DNA of 64,000 nt from Clostridiales bacterium. Its GTDB lineage: Bacteria > Bacillota > Clostridia > TANB77 > CAG-508. A model generated the notes under the pieces. It made no database searches and was not told the origin of the DNA. It saw only the letters and a list, made by a program, of their open reading frames with translations. Made by a program: the position numbers and the translations under genes. This document shows, piece by piece, positions 43,799-52,938 of the stretch (the stretch's first letter is position 1; every line of letters starts with the position of its first letter). Location: assembly GCA_015056485.1 (NCBI GenBank), contig SVGD01000004.1:1-64000 (forward strand), written 5' to 3'.

Positions 43799-44776
43799 TT
43801 ACATCGTTTCAAATTTAGTCAATGTCCAATTATATCTTATAGGAATTAACAATGTACTACAATATCCACATTTACCTAGTTCAGTTTTTGTAACTTTTGC
43901 TCCACAATTAGGACAATTATGAATTAGTCCCTCATATCCTTTTGTATTTTGCTTTGAAAATGTCATTAAAATATTTTTATTATATTTTTTATTTTTATCT
44001 CCTCGAACTATTTCATTTGCATTTTTATCAATTATATATTCTATCATTGTTGCATTAATAAGAATTAATATTTCTTCTTTAGATATACCTTTATAATAAT
44101 CATATATGCTACATTTTTCAATAAGTAAATCTTCTGTCACGAATTCTAATCCATCTCTTTCAAATTCTTTTCTTTGGTATGCTAATTTATCATATAATTC
44201 TTCAGTCATAAAATTTTTAATAGCTTCTAAATTTTCATTAGATCCAGATTTTATACATCCAAATATTTGTCTTGTCCATTTTTTAAATAATCTAACATCA
44301 AAATTATGTCCGTTTTCTTTTAATGTATTTATTGGAATTCCCTCTTTTACATCTTCCTCTTCCACTTCTACAGAATCTAATATTTTAAAATTATATAAAT
44401 CCCTTTTTGCTTTTTCTACAGCCTCCTGCGCATCTTGATGAGCATTATATTCATTGTAAATATCTTTTAAATCCAATTTATCATTATTATAATTATTACG
44501 ATTATCATACTTGTTTGCTTCTTCCATGTATTGTGAGTATGTATCTTTATAAACTTTTTCTAATACTTTCGCTTCGTATTCCATTTCTTCTCTTGCACGT
44601 TTATCTTGATTTTTAATTTTATCAATGGTATCAAATTCGTCAAAATTAAATGCTTTTCTTTCTCTTTTATATTTGATATTTCGTATGATTTTTTTTATAA
44701 ATGGAATAATTACAACACATATTAAAATCATTCCTAAATATATATAATTTATAATCATATCATCATCAATTTTCAT
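43799..44776 (-). CDS. TIM44-like domain protein with C-terminal zinc ribbon
   Basis: Encodes 325 residues from ATG 44776 (AGGTGATAG upstream; a GTG five codons earlier lacks a site). One N-terminal membrane helix (INYIYLGMILICVVIIPFI), a charged coiled-coil linker, a Tim44/MRPL45-like fold (residues about 160-280, FKKWTRQIFGCIKSG, EDLLIEKCSIYDYY) and a Cys4 zinc ribbon (CPNCGAKV...CGYCSTLL) near the end. The role is unknown; such proteins are often found with membrane-associated quality control genes. Confidence 0.75.
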   Translation of the reverse strand: MKIDDDMIINYIYLGMILICVVIIPFIKKIIRNIKYKRERKAFNFDEFDTIDKIKNQDKRAREEMEYEAKVLEKVYKDTYSQYMEEANKYDNRNNYNNDKLDLKDIYNEYNAHQDAQEAVEKAKRDLYNFKILDSVEVEEEDVKEGIPINTLKENGHNFDVRLFKKWTRQIFGCIKSGSNENLEAIKNFMTEELYDKLAYQRKEFERDGLEFVTEDLLIEKCSIYDYYKGISKEEILILINATMIEYIIDKNANEIVRGDKNKKYNKNILMTFSKQNTKGYEGLIHNCPNCGAKVTKTELGKCGYCSTLLIPIRYNWTLTKFETM

Positions 44777-44849
44777 TTTTTTATCTATCACCTAACTTCT
44801 TACTTTTAATAAAATAATAACATATTTTATTATTAAATACCATAAGATT

Positions 44850-46115
44850 TTATATTTTCACTAAATTATATATCCATAAAACTGTATACCTGTCTTTCAA
44901 TTCTTTAGCATATTTTATGGCATTATTAATTTTTTCTTCACCATAAAAATCATTAAATTCTTGCAAATCTAATTCTACTGTTTTTAATAAATTTTCAATT
45001 TCTTTTGAAGTAGGAACTTCTGCTAATACTCTTTTTATTTCTTCCCATTTATTATTGTATATGTCAATTAAATTTTTAGAATACCATCCTGCTTTTTCTT
45101 GTAATTCAAAAATTCCTTTTGCTGAATGCTTGTATATTTTATTTATATCTTCAATATATTTCTCTTTAGAAAATTCATTTTTTGATATAGGTAAGTCAAG
45201 TTTAAGTAACTCTTCTCTTAATTTGCATGTGATAATAGTTGAGTATGCTACATCTATTCCATGAAATAAATATTCTTCATTATTTAACAAACCTACTATT
45301 TCAAAAAAATGAGATAAATGATGTTCACTTCCAGATGCTGGACGTGAATTATTAACATAGCTCATTGCTATACCAACAATTACTAATGCTTCCATTAATG
45401 CTTTTATACTTTCATCTTCTCTTTTTAATAAACCAGTTGCTAAATCTATTGTTTTGTTAAGACAATCATATACTAAATCATATACATATTCACAAAAATA
45501 TTCTTCGTTTACTATATTACTTAATTCCCAATCATTTAAAGCAGAAAATTTTCCTATTATATCTCCAAATCCTGCTTTGACCATATCAATTGGTGCATTT
45601 TTCAATACTGAAACATCACCTATTATTGCTGTTGGTACATGTGTATTATATGTTACTTTCATACTATCTATAATTAGAGCTGAACCTACAGATGCGTACC
45701 CATCCATTGATGGAGCTGTTGCAATTATATAATATGGTAATTTATTTATAAAACTAACATATTTACACAAGTCATTTATAACACCTGAGCCTACACCTAT
45801 AATTAAGTCTGTATCTTTTGTCATTTTATTTTTTATTTCTTCTATTGCTTGCTCATTTGGTACAAGCATTCCATCCGTTTTAAATATCTGTTTTTCTATT
45901 TCATAATCTGTTGAATCAAATAAATATTCTAGTTTTTCTGAGCATGCTGAGTATGTATTGTTATCTGCAACTAATAAAATTTTCTTATACCCATTTAAAA
46001 GTTCTCCTACTTTGCTAATAGCATCATTTTCAATTATTATATTTTTTATATTGCATTTATGAGTCATTCCACAAGTACATTCTTTTTCAACTAATAAATC
46101 ACTAATATTGTTCAT
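44850..46115 (-). CDS. egsA: sn-glycerol-1-phosphate dehydrogenase (AraM/EgsA type)
   Basis: Encodes 421 residues. NAD(P)-binding GVGSGVINDLCKY and TAPSMDGYASVGSALI motifs, FGDIIGKFSALNDWEL with metal ligand Asp, and SEHHLSHFFE with metal-binding histidines. The enzyme reduces dihydroxyacetone phosphate to glycerol-1-phosphate; bacterial members (AraM) are metal dependent. Ribosome binding site GATGAGGTG. It stands alone between a TIM44-like gene and repeats. Confidence 0.9.
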   Translation of the reverse strand: MNNISDLLVEKECTCGMTHKCNIKNIIIENDAISKVGELLNGYKKILLVADNNTYSACSEKLEYLFDSTDYEIEKQIFKTDGMLVPNEQAIEEIKNKMTKDTDLIIGVGSGVINDLCKYVSFINKLPYYIIATAPSMDGYASVGSALIIDSMKVTYNTHVPTAIIGDVSVLKNAPIDMVKAGFGDIIGKFSALNDWELSNIVNEEYFCEYVYDLVYDCLNKTIDLATGLLKREDESIKALMEALVIVGIAMSYVNNSRPASGSEHHLSHFFEIVGLLNNEEYLFHGIDVAYSTIITCKLREELLKLDLPISKNEFSKEKYIEDINKIYKHSAKGIFELQEKAGWYSKNLIDIYNNKWEEIKRVLAEVPTSKEIENLLKTVELDLQEFNDFYGEEKINNAIKYAKELKDRYTVLWIYNLVKI

Positions 46116-46218
46116 ACTATTTCACCTCATCATTATTATTATATTATTATATATTTTTTTCTTCAATACATTAATGAAAGATTTAAAGTGCAACTAGTAA
46201 AAAAATAGATATAATTAA

Positions 46219-46243
46219 CGGACGACCAATGGTCGCCCCTACA
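46219..46243. repeat. Dispersed palindromic repeat, family A
   Basis: GGACGACCAATGGTCGCC followed by CCTACA. Confidence 0.8.
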
Positions 46244-46320
46244 TAATTATTTTACCTCATCATAGTAATTACCTTTATTCAATACTCTAATTTTTAAAAG
46301 CTATATAAATATTAAAACAA

Positions 46321-46357
46321 GAAAAAGGCGCCCTACAAATGTAAAGCGCCATTTTTG
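46321..46357 (-). terminator. Terminator of the 46363 gene
   Basis: Stem AAAAAGGCGC/GCGCCATTTTT around a 14-nt loop. Confidence 0.7.
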
Positions 46358-46362
46358 TTGAA

Positions 46363-47238
46363 TTAATCAAAAAGACCACGAAGCATAGATTGAATCTGAG
46401 CTATTACGTTATCCATTTTTATTTTTAGACATGTATGTGTTACTCTGAAAATTTTCGCTGAGACTTCAGATATATAATCTTCGTCAACCGCAGACACAGC
46501 CTCTTTGAATGTTATGCCCTCATTTATAGCTTTTTCAAGAACAAAATTCAATATGATTTCACTTTGCTTAATTATTCCGAATCGATCAATCATTAGGGTA
46601 ATGCCTTTTATGATTTCATCAACCCGAGTACAAGACCCCTTATCACGAAAAGCGTTTATAGTATTTATCACTGCGTTTCTTGTTGGTTCAACAACTTTTT
46701 CTTTAAAATCTTTACTTACGCATTCCTTGTTATAAATTCTTTCTGAAAGTTCCAATAAGCCTGAATTCTTAATCGCATTTGCAAGCTTCTCGGAAATATT
46801 CTCAATGTTTATAACTGCTTTCCATGATTCTTGTTTTTCTTCTCCTGAACATTCAAGTTGAAAACGTCCTGCCGCTTGCTGAAGATTTGAACAACTCTGA
46901 ATGAAAATCTGGTCATCTGACTCGCCCTTAGCAAAATCTGTATTCCACTCTTCAACAGATTTTTTCACCTTTTCACTTGATGATTTAACCGCTTCGTCAA
47001 ATGTCAAATTCTTTTCAATCATTTCTGAAATAACAATTGGTAAAAACACACTATTTGCTAAATATGGTGTGTATTCTGCCATAGATTCCATTGCAGAATC
47101 TTCATCCCGTTTTTTTGCAATGGCATGTATTTCCTCAAAAATAGATTGAAGTTTTTCATTGCCTTCAAGTTGTCCTATCTTGCTAAGTGCCAAAAACGGC
47201 ACTTTAACCTCAAGGTCCATTCCGATTAATTTTTCCAT
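46363..47238 (-). CDS. Hypothetical helical protein, foreign-looking, with two in-frame CGG codons
   Basis: Encodes 291 residues from ATG 47238 (TTGGAGGCAAAACAA upstream). Almost entirely alpha-helical, no membrane segment. No family recognised. Codon use differs from neighbours. CGG occurs in frame at 47107-47109 (AKKRDED) and 46624-46626 (CTRVDEI) without any change of frame. If CGG generally causes +1 recoding here, this gene would not be expressed in full. Confidence 0.6.
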   Translation of the reverse strand: MEKLIGMDLEVKVPFLALSKIGQLEGNEKLQSIFEEIHAIAKKRDEDSAMESMAEYTPYLANSVFLPIVISEMIEKNLTFDEAVKSSSEKVKKSVEEWNTDFAKGESDDQIFIQSCSNLQQAAGRFQLECSGEEKQESWKAVINIENISEKLANAIKNSGLLELSERIYNKECVSKDFKEKVVEPTRNAVINTINAFRDKGSCTRVDEIIKGITLMIDRFGIIKQSEIILNFVLEKAINEGITFKEAVSAVDEDYISEVSAKIFRVTHTCLKIKMDNVIAQIQSMLRGLFD

Positions 47239-47384
47239 TTGTTTTGCCTCCAAAATATAATAATATTTCTTCTTGTAATCCGTATACCGCAAAATAAAGA
47301 AGGGCTACTAAGAAGATTCTTAACTATTTTAACATAAATTTACATAAATTGCAAATTTTCTAATTATATTTGAATTGTGAATTT

Positions 47385-48632
47385 TTAATCAAATAATAAT
47401 TTTTGTTCTGTTATCATTTCTGCAAATTGTTTCAGATAATCATATATACTTTTTTTATAAATTAAGCATTTATTATGTATGCTAATATTCTGAATTTCTT
47501 TCTCCCCTAAGTATATATTTATTTCCCCTACCTTTAAATTTTTCTCAACTGGAGCTTCTAAATAATCTATATTTTCAATTTGAATGTTTAAATCTTTTAT
47601 ATTTCCTTTTTTCATTGGATAAAATTTTATTTTAATATCTCCTAGAATTGTTTCTATATTATCTCGAACGCCCTTATTTATAACAATTCTTTTTTCATTT
47701 ATTTGTTTCCATTTTTCATAATTTTCATATATTTTTTCTTCTATATTTACTAATTCATAATTATCATATATATAATTAATGATTTTTATAGAATCCTTTG
47801 TTCTTATTTTTTTTGTATTAGCTCCTAGTACTACAACAATTATATTAAAACCATTTCTATTTACAGAAGTAACTAAACATCGTCCTGCCCCATTTGTAAA
47901 TCCAGTTTTAACACCATTTACCCCTTCTAAATACCCTAATAATTCATTGGTATTTGTAAGAGTTTTTGAATAGCCATTTATCATAACTGTACAATTTTTA
48001 GTATTTACAACATCAGCGATTTTTTCTATGTTTAACGCATAATCAGTTATAACAGCTAATTCATAAGCCGTTGTGTAATGCATAGGATTGTCTAAACCAT
48101 GAGGACTTGTAAAGTGAGTATGCGATAAATTTAATTCCTTTGCTTTTGCATTCATCATTTTCGCAAATTCTTCTACGCTTCCTCCAACACTTACGGCTAT
48201 TTGAATTGCAGCATCATTTCCAGAACGTAACATTAAACCATATAGTAAATCATTCATAGTTATTTTATCATTTGTTTTTAGCCCCAGTCTTGAGCCTCCA
48301 ATACCAGCCGCTTCTTTACATACTTCTATTTCTGTACTTAAATCTTTACAATTCTCCATTAAAACTATAGCAGTCATAATTTTTGTGGTTGAAGCCATTG
48401 GTACTTGTTTGTTTTCATTTTTGCCCCAAATTACACTTTTTGAGCCTCTATCAAATGCTATTGCATAACCTGATGATATTTCTAAATTATCGGTAGCAGT
48501 TGAAACTGTTTGTATAATTTCTTCTACTGAGTAATCAGAATCTTCTTCTATGTTATATGATATTGAATAATTTATAAATGATAATATAAAAATTAATAAA
48601 AATATCTTTAATTTCATAATTATTTTTTGCAT
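47385..48632 (-). CDS. dacF: D-alanyl-D-alanine carboxypeptidase (DacF/PBP5 type)
   Basis: Encodes 415 residues. Signal peptide (LKIFLLIFILSFINYSISY), active site SxxK at S81-K84 (ASTTKIMTA), RSGNDAAIQ (SxN motif) and VKTGFTNGAGRCL (KTG motif). The C-terminal part after residue 300 is a PBP5_C-like domain, which trims wall peptides. Its start overlaps the terminator of the phosphoribosyltransferase gene upstream. Confidence 0.93.
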   Translation of the reverse strand: MQKIIMKLKIFLLIFILSFINYSISYNIEEDSDYSVEEIIQTVSTATDNLEISSGYAIAFDRGSKSVIWGKNENKQVPMASTTKIMTAIVLMENCKDLSTEIEVCKEAAGIGGSRLGLKTNDKITMNDLLYGLMLRSGNDAAIQIAVSVGGSVEEFAKMMNAKAKELNLSHTHFTSPHGLDNPMHYTTAYELAVITDYALNIEKIADVVNTKNCTVMINGYSKTLTNTNELLGYLEGVNGVKTGFTNGAGRCLVTSVNRNGFNIIVVVLGANTKKIRTKDSIKIINYIYDNYELVNIEEKIYENYEKWKQINEKRIVINKGVRDNIETILGDIKIKFYPMKKGNIKDLNIQIENIDYLEAPVEKNLKVGEINIYLGEKEIQNISIHNKCLIYKKSIYDYLKQFAEMITEQKLLFD

Positions 48633-48640
48633 AAAAAATC

Positions 48641-48672
48641 ACCTTATATAAATATATTTATTTATATAAGGT
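48641..48672 (-). terminator. Terminator of the phosphoribosyltransferase gene
   Basis: Stem ACCTTATATAAATA/TTTATATAAGGT, at the dacF start. Confidence 0.6.
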
Positions 48673-48693
48673 TTATAACTGTTTTAATTAATA

Positions 48694-49360
48694 TTATCTT
48701 TCATTATCAATATCTTTTTTTTCACTTGTTTTTGTTTTTTTAATCGCATCGCCATGTCTTGCTTTTGGTTTTCTTTTTCCTGCACTATAAATATTTAATT
48801 TATGTTTTCCATCTTGTATTCCTTTAGCACCTAGTACATCCATACCAACCCCATAATAAGCTTGTGAAAATTCTCCTTTTAAACATGCTCCATCAATCTC
48901 TACACTATTATTTCTTCTTGCATCAATTAATGCATATGTTTTTACACTTTTAGCTCCTCGAGCTTCAATAAGTCTTTTTAAAGCTGCTAAAGTTCTTCCT
49001 GAATATACTATGTCATCTAAAATAATTACATGTTTTCCTCTAACTGCTGAATGCTCTAAACCAGCTTCATATTTTATTTGAGGATATTCAAATCCATTTG
49101 GATTCTTTTTGGTTGGATCCTTTATTGTTTTCACATGCCCTATTGCAGGTTCAATTTTATTTCCGATTATTTCTTCGATTTTTTAAATTGTCAATTACTA
49201 AATTGAAAAAAGGTTTCCCTCCATGGTCAACACAAATTATAAGTAAATTATTTAAATCAATATCTTTATCATTTGCAATTTCATCTGTAAAATCCCATAT
49301 AGCCTCATTAATTTCTTTTGTTGTGCTAAAAATTTTAGATTTTTTTCCAGACATTTTCAC
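48694..49360 (-). CDS. Phosphoribosyltransferase (hypoxanthine-type), one +1 recoding site
   Basis: About 221 residues when read through a +1 shift. N-terminal part MSGKKSKIFSTTKEINEAIW... LIICVDHGGKPFFNLVIDNLK, then in-frame CGG (49163-49165) one codon before TAA. Skipping C continues NGNKIEPAIGHVKTIKDPTKK. The PRPP loop VIILDDIVYSGRTLAAL and the C-terminal ALIDARRNNSVEIDG are typical of HPRT/PyrR-like enzymes. A basic C-terminal tail (KRKPKARHGD) is extra. Start: GTG at 49360 or ATG two codons later; AAAGGAAT precedes it. Confidence 0.8.
49163..49165 (-). other. CGG +1 recoding site in the phosphoribosyltransferase gene
   Basis: Zero-frame AAT CGG AAA TAA ends. AAT (C) GGA AAT AAA continues. 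The upstream CGA codons in NRRN are read normally. Confidence 0.82.
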
Positions 49361-49448
49361 ACACTATTCCTTTCTGTATGCTTATATCTGTAGTATATAG
49401 CAAACCTGAAATTAAATCAATATGAAATTTAAAGATGTGTCCCAATAT

Positions 49449-50092
49449 GTTACTGTTCAGAACAAAAATTAAAAATGTAGAGTAAATGTAGGGGCGATTT
49501 TAATCGCCCGCTATTTATAGAAATACATTGAAAAAGAATATAGATTAATGTAAAATTATATTAGGGCAGAAAGGAAAAAAGATGAAAGAAAATTTGCCCG
49601 TAAGAAAAAGAATAAGATTACAAGATTATGATTATTCAGAAGAAAATATGTATTTTATTACAATATGTGTAAAAGATAGAGTGGAAATATTAGGAAAAAT
49701 AATTGAAGACAATATAAAATTAACAAAAGAAGGAAATGTTGTAAAGCAGAATATAAATAAAATAGGTCGAATTTATAAGAATGTAATAATAGATGAATAT
49801 GTAATAATGCCTAATCATATTCATATTTTACTTTTAATAAATTATAAGAGTAGTGTAACAATCTCAAAAATAATTAAGCACTTCAAGACAAATATTACTA
49901 GAGAAATTGAATACTCTATATGGCAAAAATCATTTTATGAACATATTATAAGAAATGAAAAAGAATATTTAAAAATAAAAGAATATATAAAATATAATGT
50001 AATAAATTGGGAAAAGGATAAATATTTTTAAGCGGGCGATTAAAATCGCCCCTACAAAAACTCTACATTTTTAATTTTGGTCTGACTGTAAC
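49449..50092 (+). mobile_element. RAYT-type element with 62-64 bp inverted ends
   Basis: Inverted ends at 49449-49512 and 50031-50092 share GTTAC(T/A)GT..CAG, AAATTAAAAATGTAGAG and TGTAGGGGCGATTTTAATCGCCCGCT in parts. The inner 26 bp are the family A palindrome found across the window. The element contains one HUH transposase gene, which fits a REP-associated tyrosine transposase and its REP-like substrate. Confidence 0.8.
49582..50031 (+). CDS. REP-associated tyrosine transposase (RAYT, Y1/HUH)
   Basis: Encodes 149 residues. The HUH motif is in EYVIMPNHIHILLLI (residues about 73-87), and a downstream helix with YEHIIRNEKEYLKIKEYIKYN carries the catalytic tyrosine (Y of KEYIKY). N-terminus KRIRLQDYDYSEENMYFITIC is typical of RAYTs. 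These single-copy enzymes act on flanking palindromic repeats. The stop codon overlaps the right inverted end. Codon use is native. Confidence 0.88.
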   Translation: MKENLPVRKRIRLQDYDYSEENMYFITICVKDRVEILGKIIEDNIKLTKEGNVVKQNINKIGRIYKNVIIDEYVIMPNHIHILLLINYKSSVTISKIIKHFKTNITREIEYSIWQKSFYEHIIRNEKEYLKIKEYIKYNVINWEKDKYF

Positions 50093-50104
50093 ACAAAATT
50101 TACA

Positions 50105-50839
50105 TTATTTTTTTATAAACATTTGTACATATACTTTTCCATATGTTGGACTTGTTACTACTGCTATTCCTGTGTATTCATAATTAGAGTTTAATATGTT
50201 TGCTCTATGTCCTTCTGAATTCATCCATGCTGTTACTGCTGCTTTGTTGTTTGAGTTTCCTGCAATGTTTTCTCCTGCACTTTTATATTTTACTCCAAAA
50301 CTTTTGAGCATATTAAATGGTGTTCCATATGTTGGTGAATTGTGTGCAAAATAGTTGTTGTCCACCATATCTTGTGCTTTTATTCTTGAGACATTTTGTA
50401 AATCATCATCAATTTTTAATTCTGATAATCCATTGTTTCTTCTTTGTTCATTTATTAAATTAAATACATCTAATTCATCTTGTGTTAATACACTACTTGT
50501 TGTATTTTCTTCATCTGTATTTGCATCTGAGTTTGCAGATTCAGGATATATTAGTTTTACATAGTCACCACTTACACAACCTACATTGTCATCATCTGTT
50601 TGTATTACATACCATTTTCCGATTTTGGCAAATAATCTTATATATTGATTTTTATATACTACTGTTGTTATTCCAAAATTTGTTCCTGGTCCTTTTCTAA
50701 CATTTAAGGCAGAGGCTGTGACTAATCCTGTTGGTGTTGGTACTGTTTGATAATGTGTCATTGCTATGCTTTTAGAACTTATTCCTATTATTAGTATGAA
50801 TATAAATAATAGGATTAAATTTTTGATTTTGTTTTTCAT
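50105..50839 (-). CDS. Secreted SH3b and CAP/SCP-domain protein (YkwD-like)
   Basis: Encodes 244 residues. Signal peptide (NLILLFIFILIIGISSKSIA), SH3b domain (residues about 40-95, ALNVRKGPGTNFGITTVVY, WYVIQTDDDNVGCVSGDYV), then a CAP domain (about 120-242) with NYFAHNSPTYG, SAGENIAGNS and WMNSEGHRANILN. The two histidines and glutamate of the CAP cavity are present. Probably a wall-binding secreted protein of unknown activity. Confidence 0.87.
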   Translation of the reverse strand: MKNKIKNLILLFIFILIIGISSKSIAMTHYQTVPTPTGLVTASALNVRKGPGTNFGITTVVYKNQYIRLFAKIGKWYVIQTDDDNVGCVSGDYVKLIYPESANSDANTDEENTTSSVLTQDELDVFNLINEQRRNNGLSELKIDDDLQNVSRIKAQDMVDNNYFAHNSPTYGTPFNMLKSFGVKYKSAGENIAGNSNNKAAVTAWMNSEGHRANILNSNYEYTGIAVVTSPTYGKVYVQMFIKK

Positions 50840-50890
50840 TAAAAATCACTCCTTTTAATTTGGTTAATATACAAATAAATTATAATTAAT

Positions 50891-50986
50891 AAGAAGTGTG
50901 ATGTGGGAAGTGCGAAGTGTGAAAATTAGGCAAAGTCTACGAAGCATATATAAAATCGCACCTCACACCTCGCACATCTCACCTCT
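50891..50986. repeat. Imperfect inverted repeat, family C
   Basis: Second copy of the 4166-4264 repeat, with AAGTGTGATGTGGGAAGTGCG and CGCACCTCACACC ends. Confidence 0.75.
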
Positions 50987-51119
50987 AAGTCATTTTATTA
51001 TAATTTAGTTACCTTTTATTATATATATCTTCACCATTACCTAAAATTTTTATTCATTATTGTTTATATTGTTTTGTTTTTGTGTTACAATGAACGTGAA
51101 TGAGACGAAAGGAGTTCTT

Positions 51120-52008
51120 ATGGGATTAGAAATCATTGATTTAAATAAAAGTTTTAAAAATAAAAAAGTTGTAAATAATATTTCTTTTAAAATGGATAAA
51201 CCTGGTGTTTTTGGTTTAATCGGTTCTAATGGAGCTGGTAAAACTACAATTATTAGAATGATTTTACGGAATTTTAAATATAGATTCAGGAAAAGTTTTA
51301 TGGAATGGCAAAACACTTTCTAGAAACAATGTGAAAATTGGTTATTTACCAGAGGAAAGAGGTCTTTATCCAAAAGCTACTGTTATGGAACAATTATGTT
51401 ATATATCTTCATTAAAAGGACAAGGTGTAAAAGAATCAAGAAAAGAAGTTCTTTATTGGTGTGATGTTTTAGGTCTTAATGATTATATAAATTCTCCTGC
51501 TGAACAACTTTCTAAAGGAAATCAACAAAAAGTTCAATTAATTTCTGCTTTACTTAATAATCCTACTTTATTAATTTTAGATGAACCTTTCAGTGGCCTT
51601 GACCCTGTTAATACAAAATTAATTAAAACTGTTTTAGAGTATTTAATATCTCAAGGTGTATATATTATACTTTCTAGTCATCAAATGCATGTTGTTGAAG
51701 AATATTGTGAAAATATATTAATTCTTAATAATGGTAGTAGTGTTGTTCAAGGTAATTTAAATGAAATAAAAAGAAGTTTAGGTTATAATAATTTTATAAT
51801 TAAAACTAGTGATGATATATCTAAATTTATAACTGATGATATGAAGTTAATAAATAAAACTGTTGATACATATGAATTTAAGAACAGTTCCGACAATTCA
51901 GCTCATACTTTTTTAAGAAAATTATTGGAAAATAATATTAATATTATTCAATTTGAAATTAAAGAGCCTTCTCTACAAGAAATATTTATTGAAAAGGTGG
52001 GAAAATAA
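51120..52008 (+). CDS. natA: ABC transporter ATPase (NatA type), one +1 recoding site
   Basis: 295 residues when read through the shift. Start ATG 51120 after AAAGGAG (upstream open frame lacks a site). Walker A IGSNGAGKTT, then in-frame CGG at 51267. Skipping C gives MILGILNIDSGKVLWNGKTL, YLPEERGLYPK, signature LSKGNQQKVQLI, Walker B LLILDEPFSGLDP and SSHQMHVVEEYC. It is followed 2 bp later by its permease gene. NatA/NatB pairs export ions or drugs; the substrate is unknown here. Confidence 0.88.
51267..51269 (+). other. CGG +1 recoding site in the NatA-type gene
   Basis: Zero-frame TTA CGG AAT. TTA (C) GGA ATT restores LGILNIDSG, the standard sequence between Walker A and the Q loop. Confidence 0.88.
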
Positions 52009-52010
52009 AA

Positions 52011-52913
52011 ATGAAGAATTTATTTATAATTTTAACTTTTACAATTAAACAAGCTTTAAAGAAAAAATCTTTTTGGATTAGTAATATTATTTTAGCAATA
52101 TTAATTATTGGAACATTCATATTTGTAGGAAGTGATTTATCAACAATAAAAATAAACCTTACTCCTGTTACTGATGAAGCTTCTTTAGAAGAAGTTTTAC
52201 CTACTAATGTAATTATTTCAATGGCAGTTTCTTTTTTACTTTTCTTTGGAATATATTTATATGGCCACAGTATCGCAACATCAATCGCTACTGAAAAAAC
52301 TTCTCGAGTAATCGAAACACTGGTAACTTCTGCTAGACCTTATCAAATTATTTTTGGAAAAACTTTAGGTATGGGTTTACTTGGTATCTTACAACTTGCT
52401 TTCCTTTGTAGTGTTACAGTTTTTTCATATAAATTTTTTATACCAACTAATTTAGATTTTATATCAACAATTATGGACTCTGTAAGTTTGAATTATTCTA
52501 GTTTGTTGGTATTATTTACTTACTTCATTTTGGGATATTTACTATATGCTTTTGCCAATACTGTAATTGGAGCAACTGTAAGTAAGTCTGAAGATATTCA
52601 AATTGCAAATATGCCTTTATCAATACTTTCTTTAGTATCTTTCTATTTATCATTTTTTACAATGCAAAAACCTGAAAGTAGTTTAAGTATATTAGCTAGT
52701 TATTTTCCTTTTTCATCTGCATTTTCAATGCCAGCAAAATACTTAACTAATTTTGCAGAAAGTAGTGAAGTTATTATTTCTTTATTATTTTTATTAGTTG
52801 GGGTTATTATTCTTGCATTTATTGCAATTCGTATATATTCTGCAACTATATTAAATTATGGTAATAGAATTAAATTGAAAGATTTGTTTAATGTGTTTTT
52901 ACGAATAAAATAA
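52011..52913 (+). CDS. natB: ABC-2 type permease (NatB-like), short form
   Basis: Encodes 300 residues with about six membrane helices. The ABC-2 hallmark IATSIATEKTSRVIETLVTSARPYQIIFGKT lies near residue 85. NatB-type permeases are usually near 390-400 residues, with a large outer domain between helices 1 and 2. Here that segment (GSDLSTIKINLTPVTDEASLEE) is only about 30 residues, so the domain is largely missing. Paired with the ATPase gene. A bidirectional terminator follows. Confidence 0.82.
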   Translation: MKNLFIILTFTIKQALKKKSFWISNIILAILIIGTFIFVGSDLSTIKINLTPVTDEASLEEVLPTNVIISMAVSFLLFFGIYLYGHSIATSIATEKTSRVIETLVTSARPYQIIFGKTLGMGLLGILQLAFLCSVTVFSYKFFIPTNLDFISTIMDSVSLNYSSLLVLFTYFILGYLLYAFANTVIGATVSKSEDIQIANMPLSILSLVSFYLSFFTMQKPESSLSILASYFPFSSAFSMPAKYLTNFAESSEVIISLLFLLVGVIILAFIAIRIYSATILNYGNRIKLKDLFNVFLRIK

Positions 52914-52938
52914 AGACCACATTTAATGTGGTCTTTCT
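52914..52938. terminator. Bidirectional terminator
   Basis: Perfect stem AAAGACCACAT/ATGTGGTCTTT between convergent genes. Confidence 0.85.
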
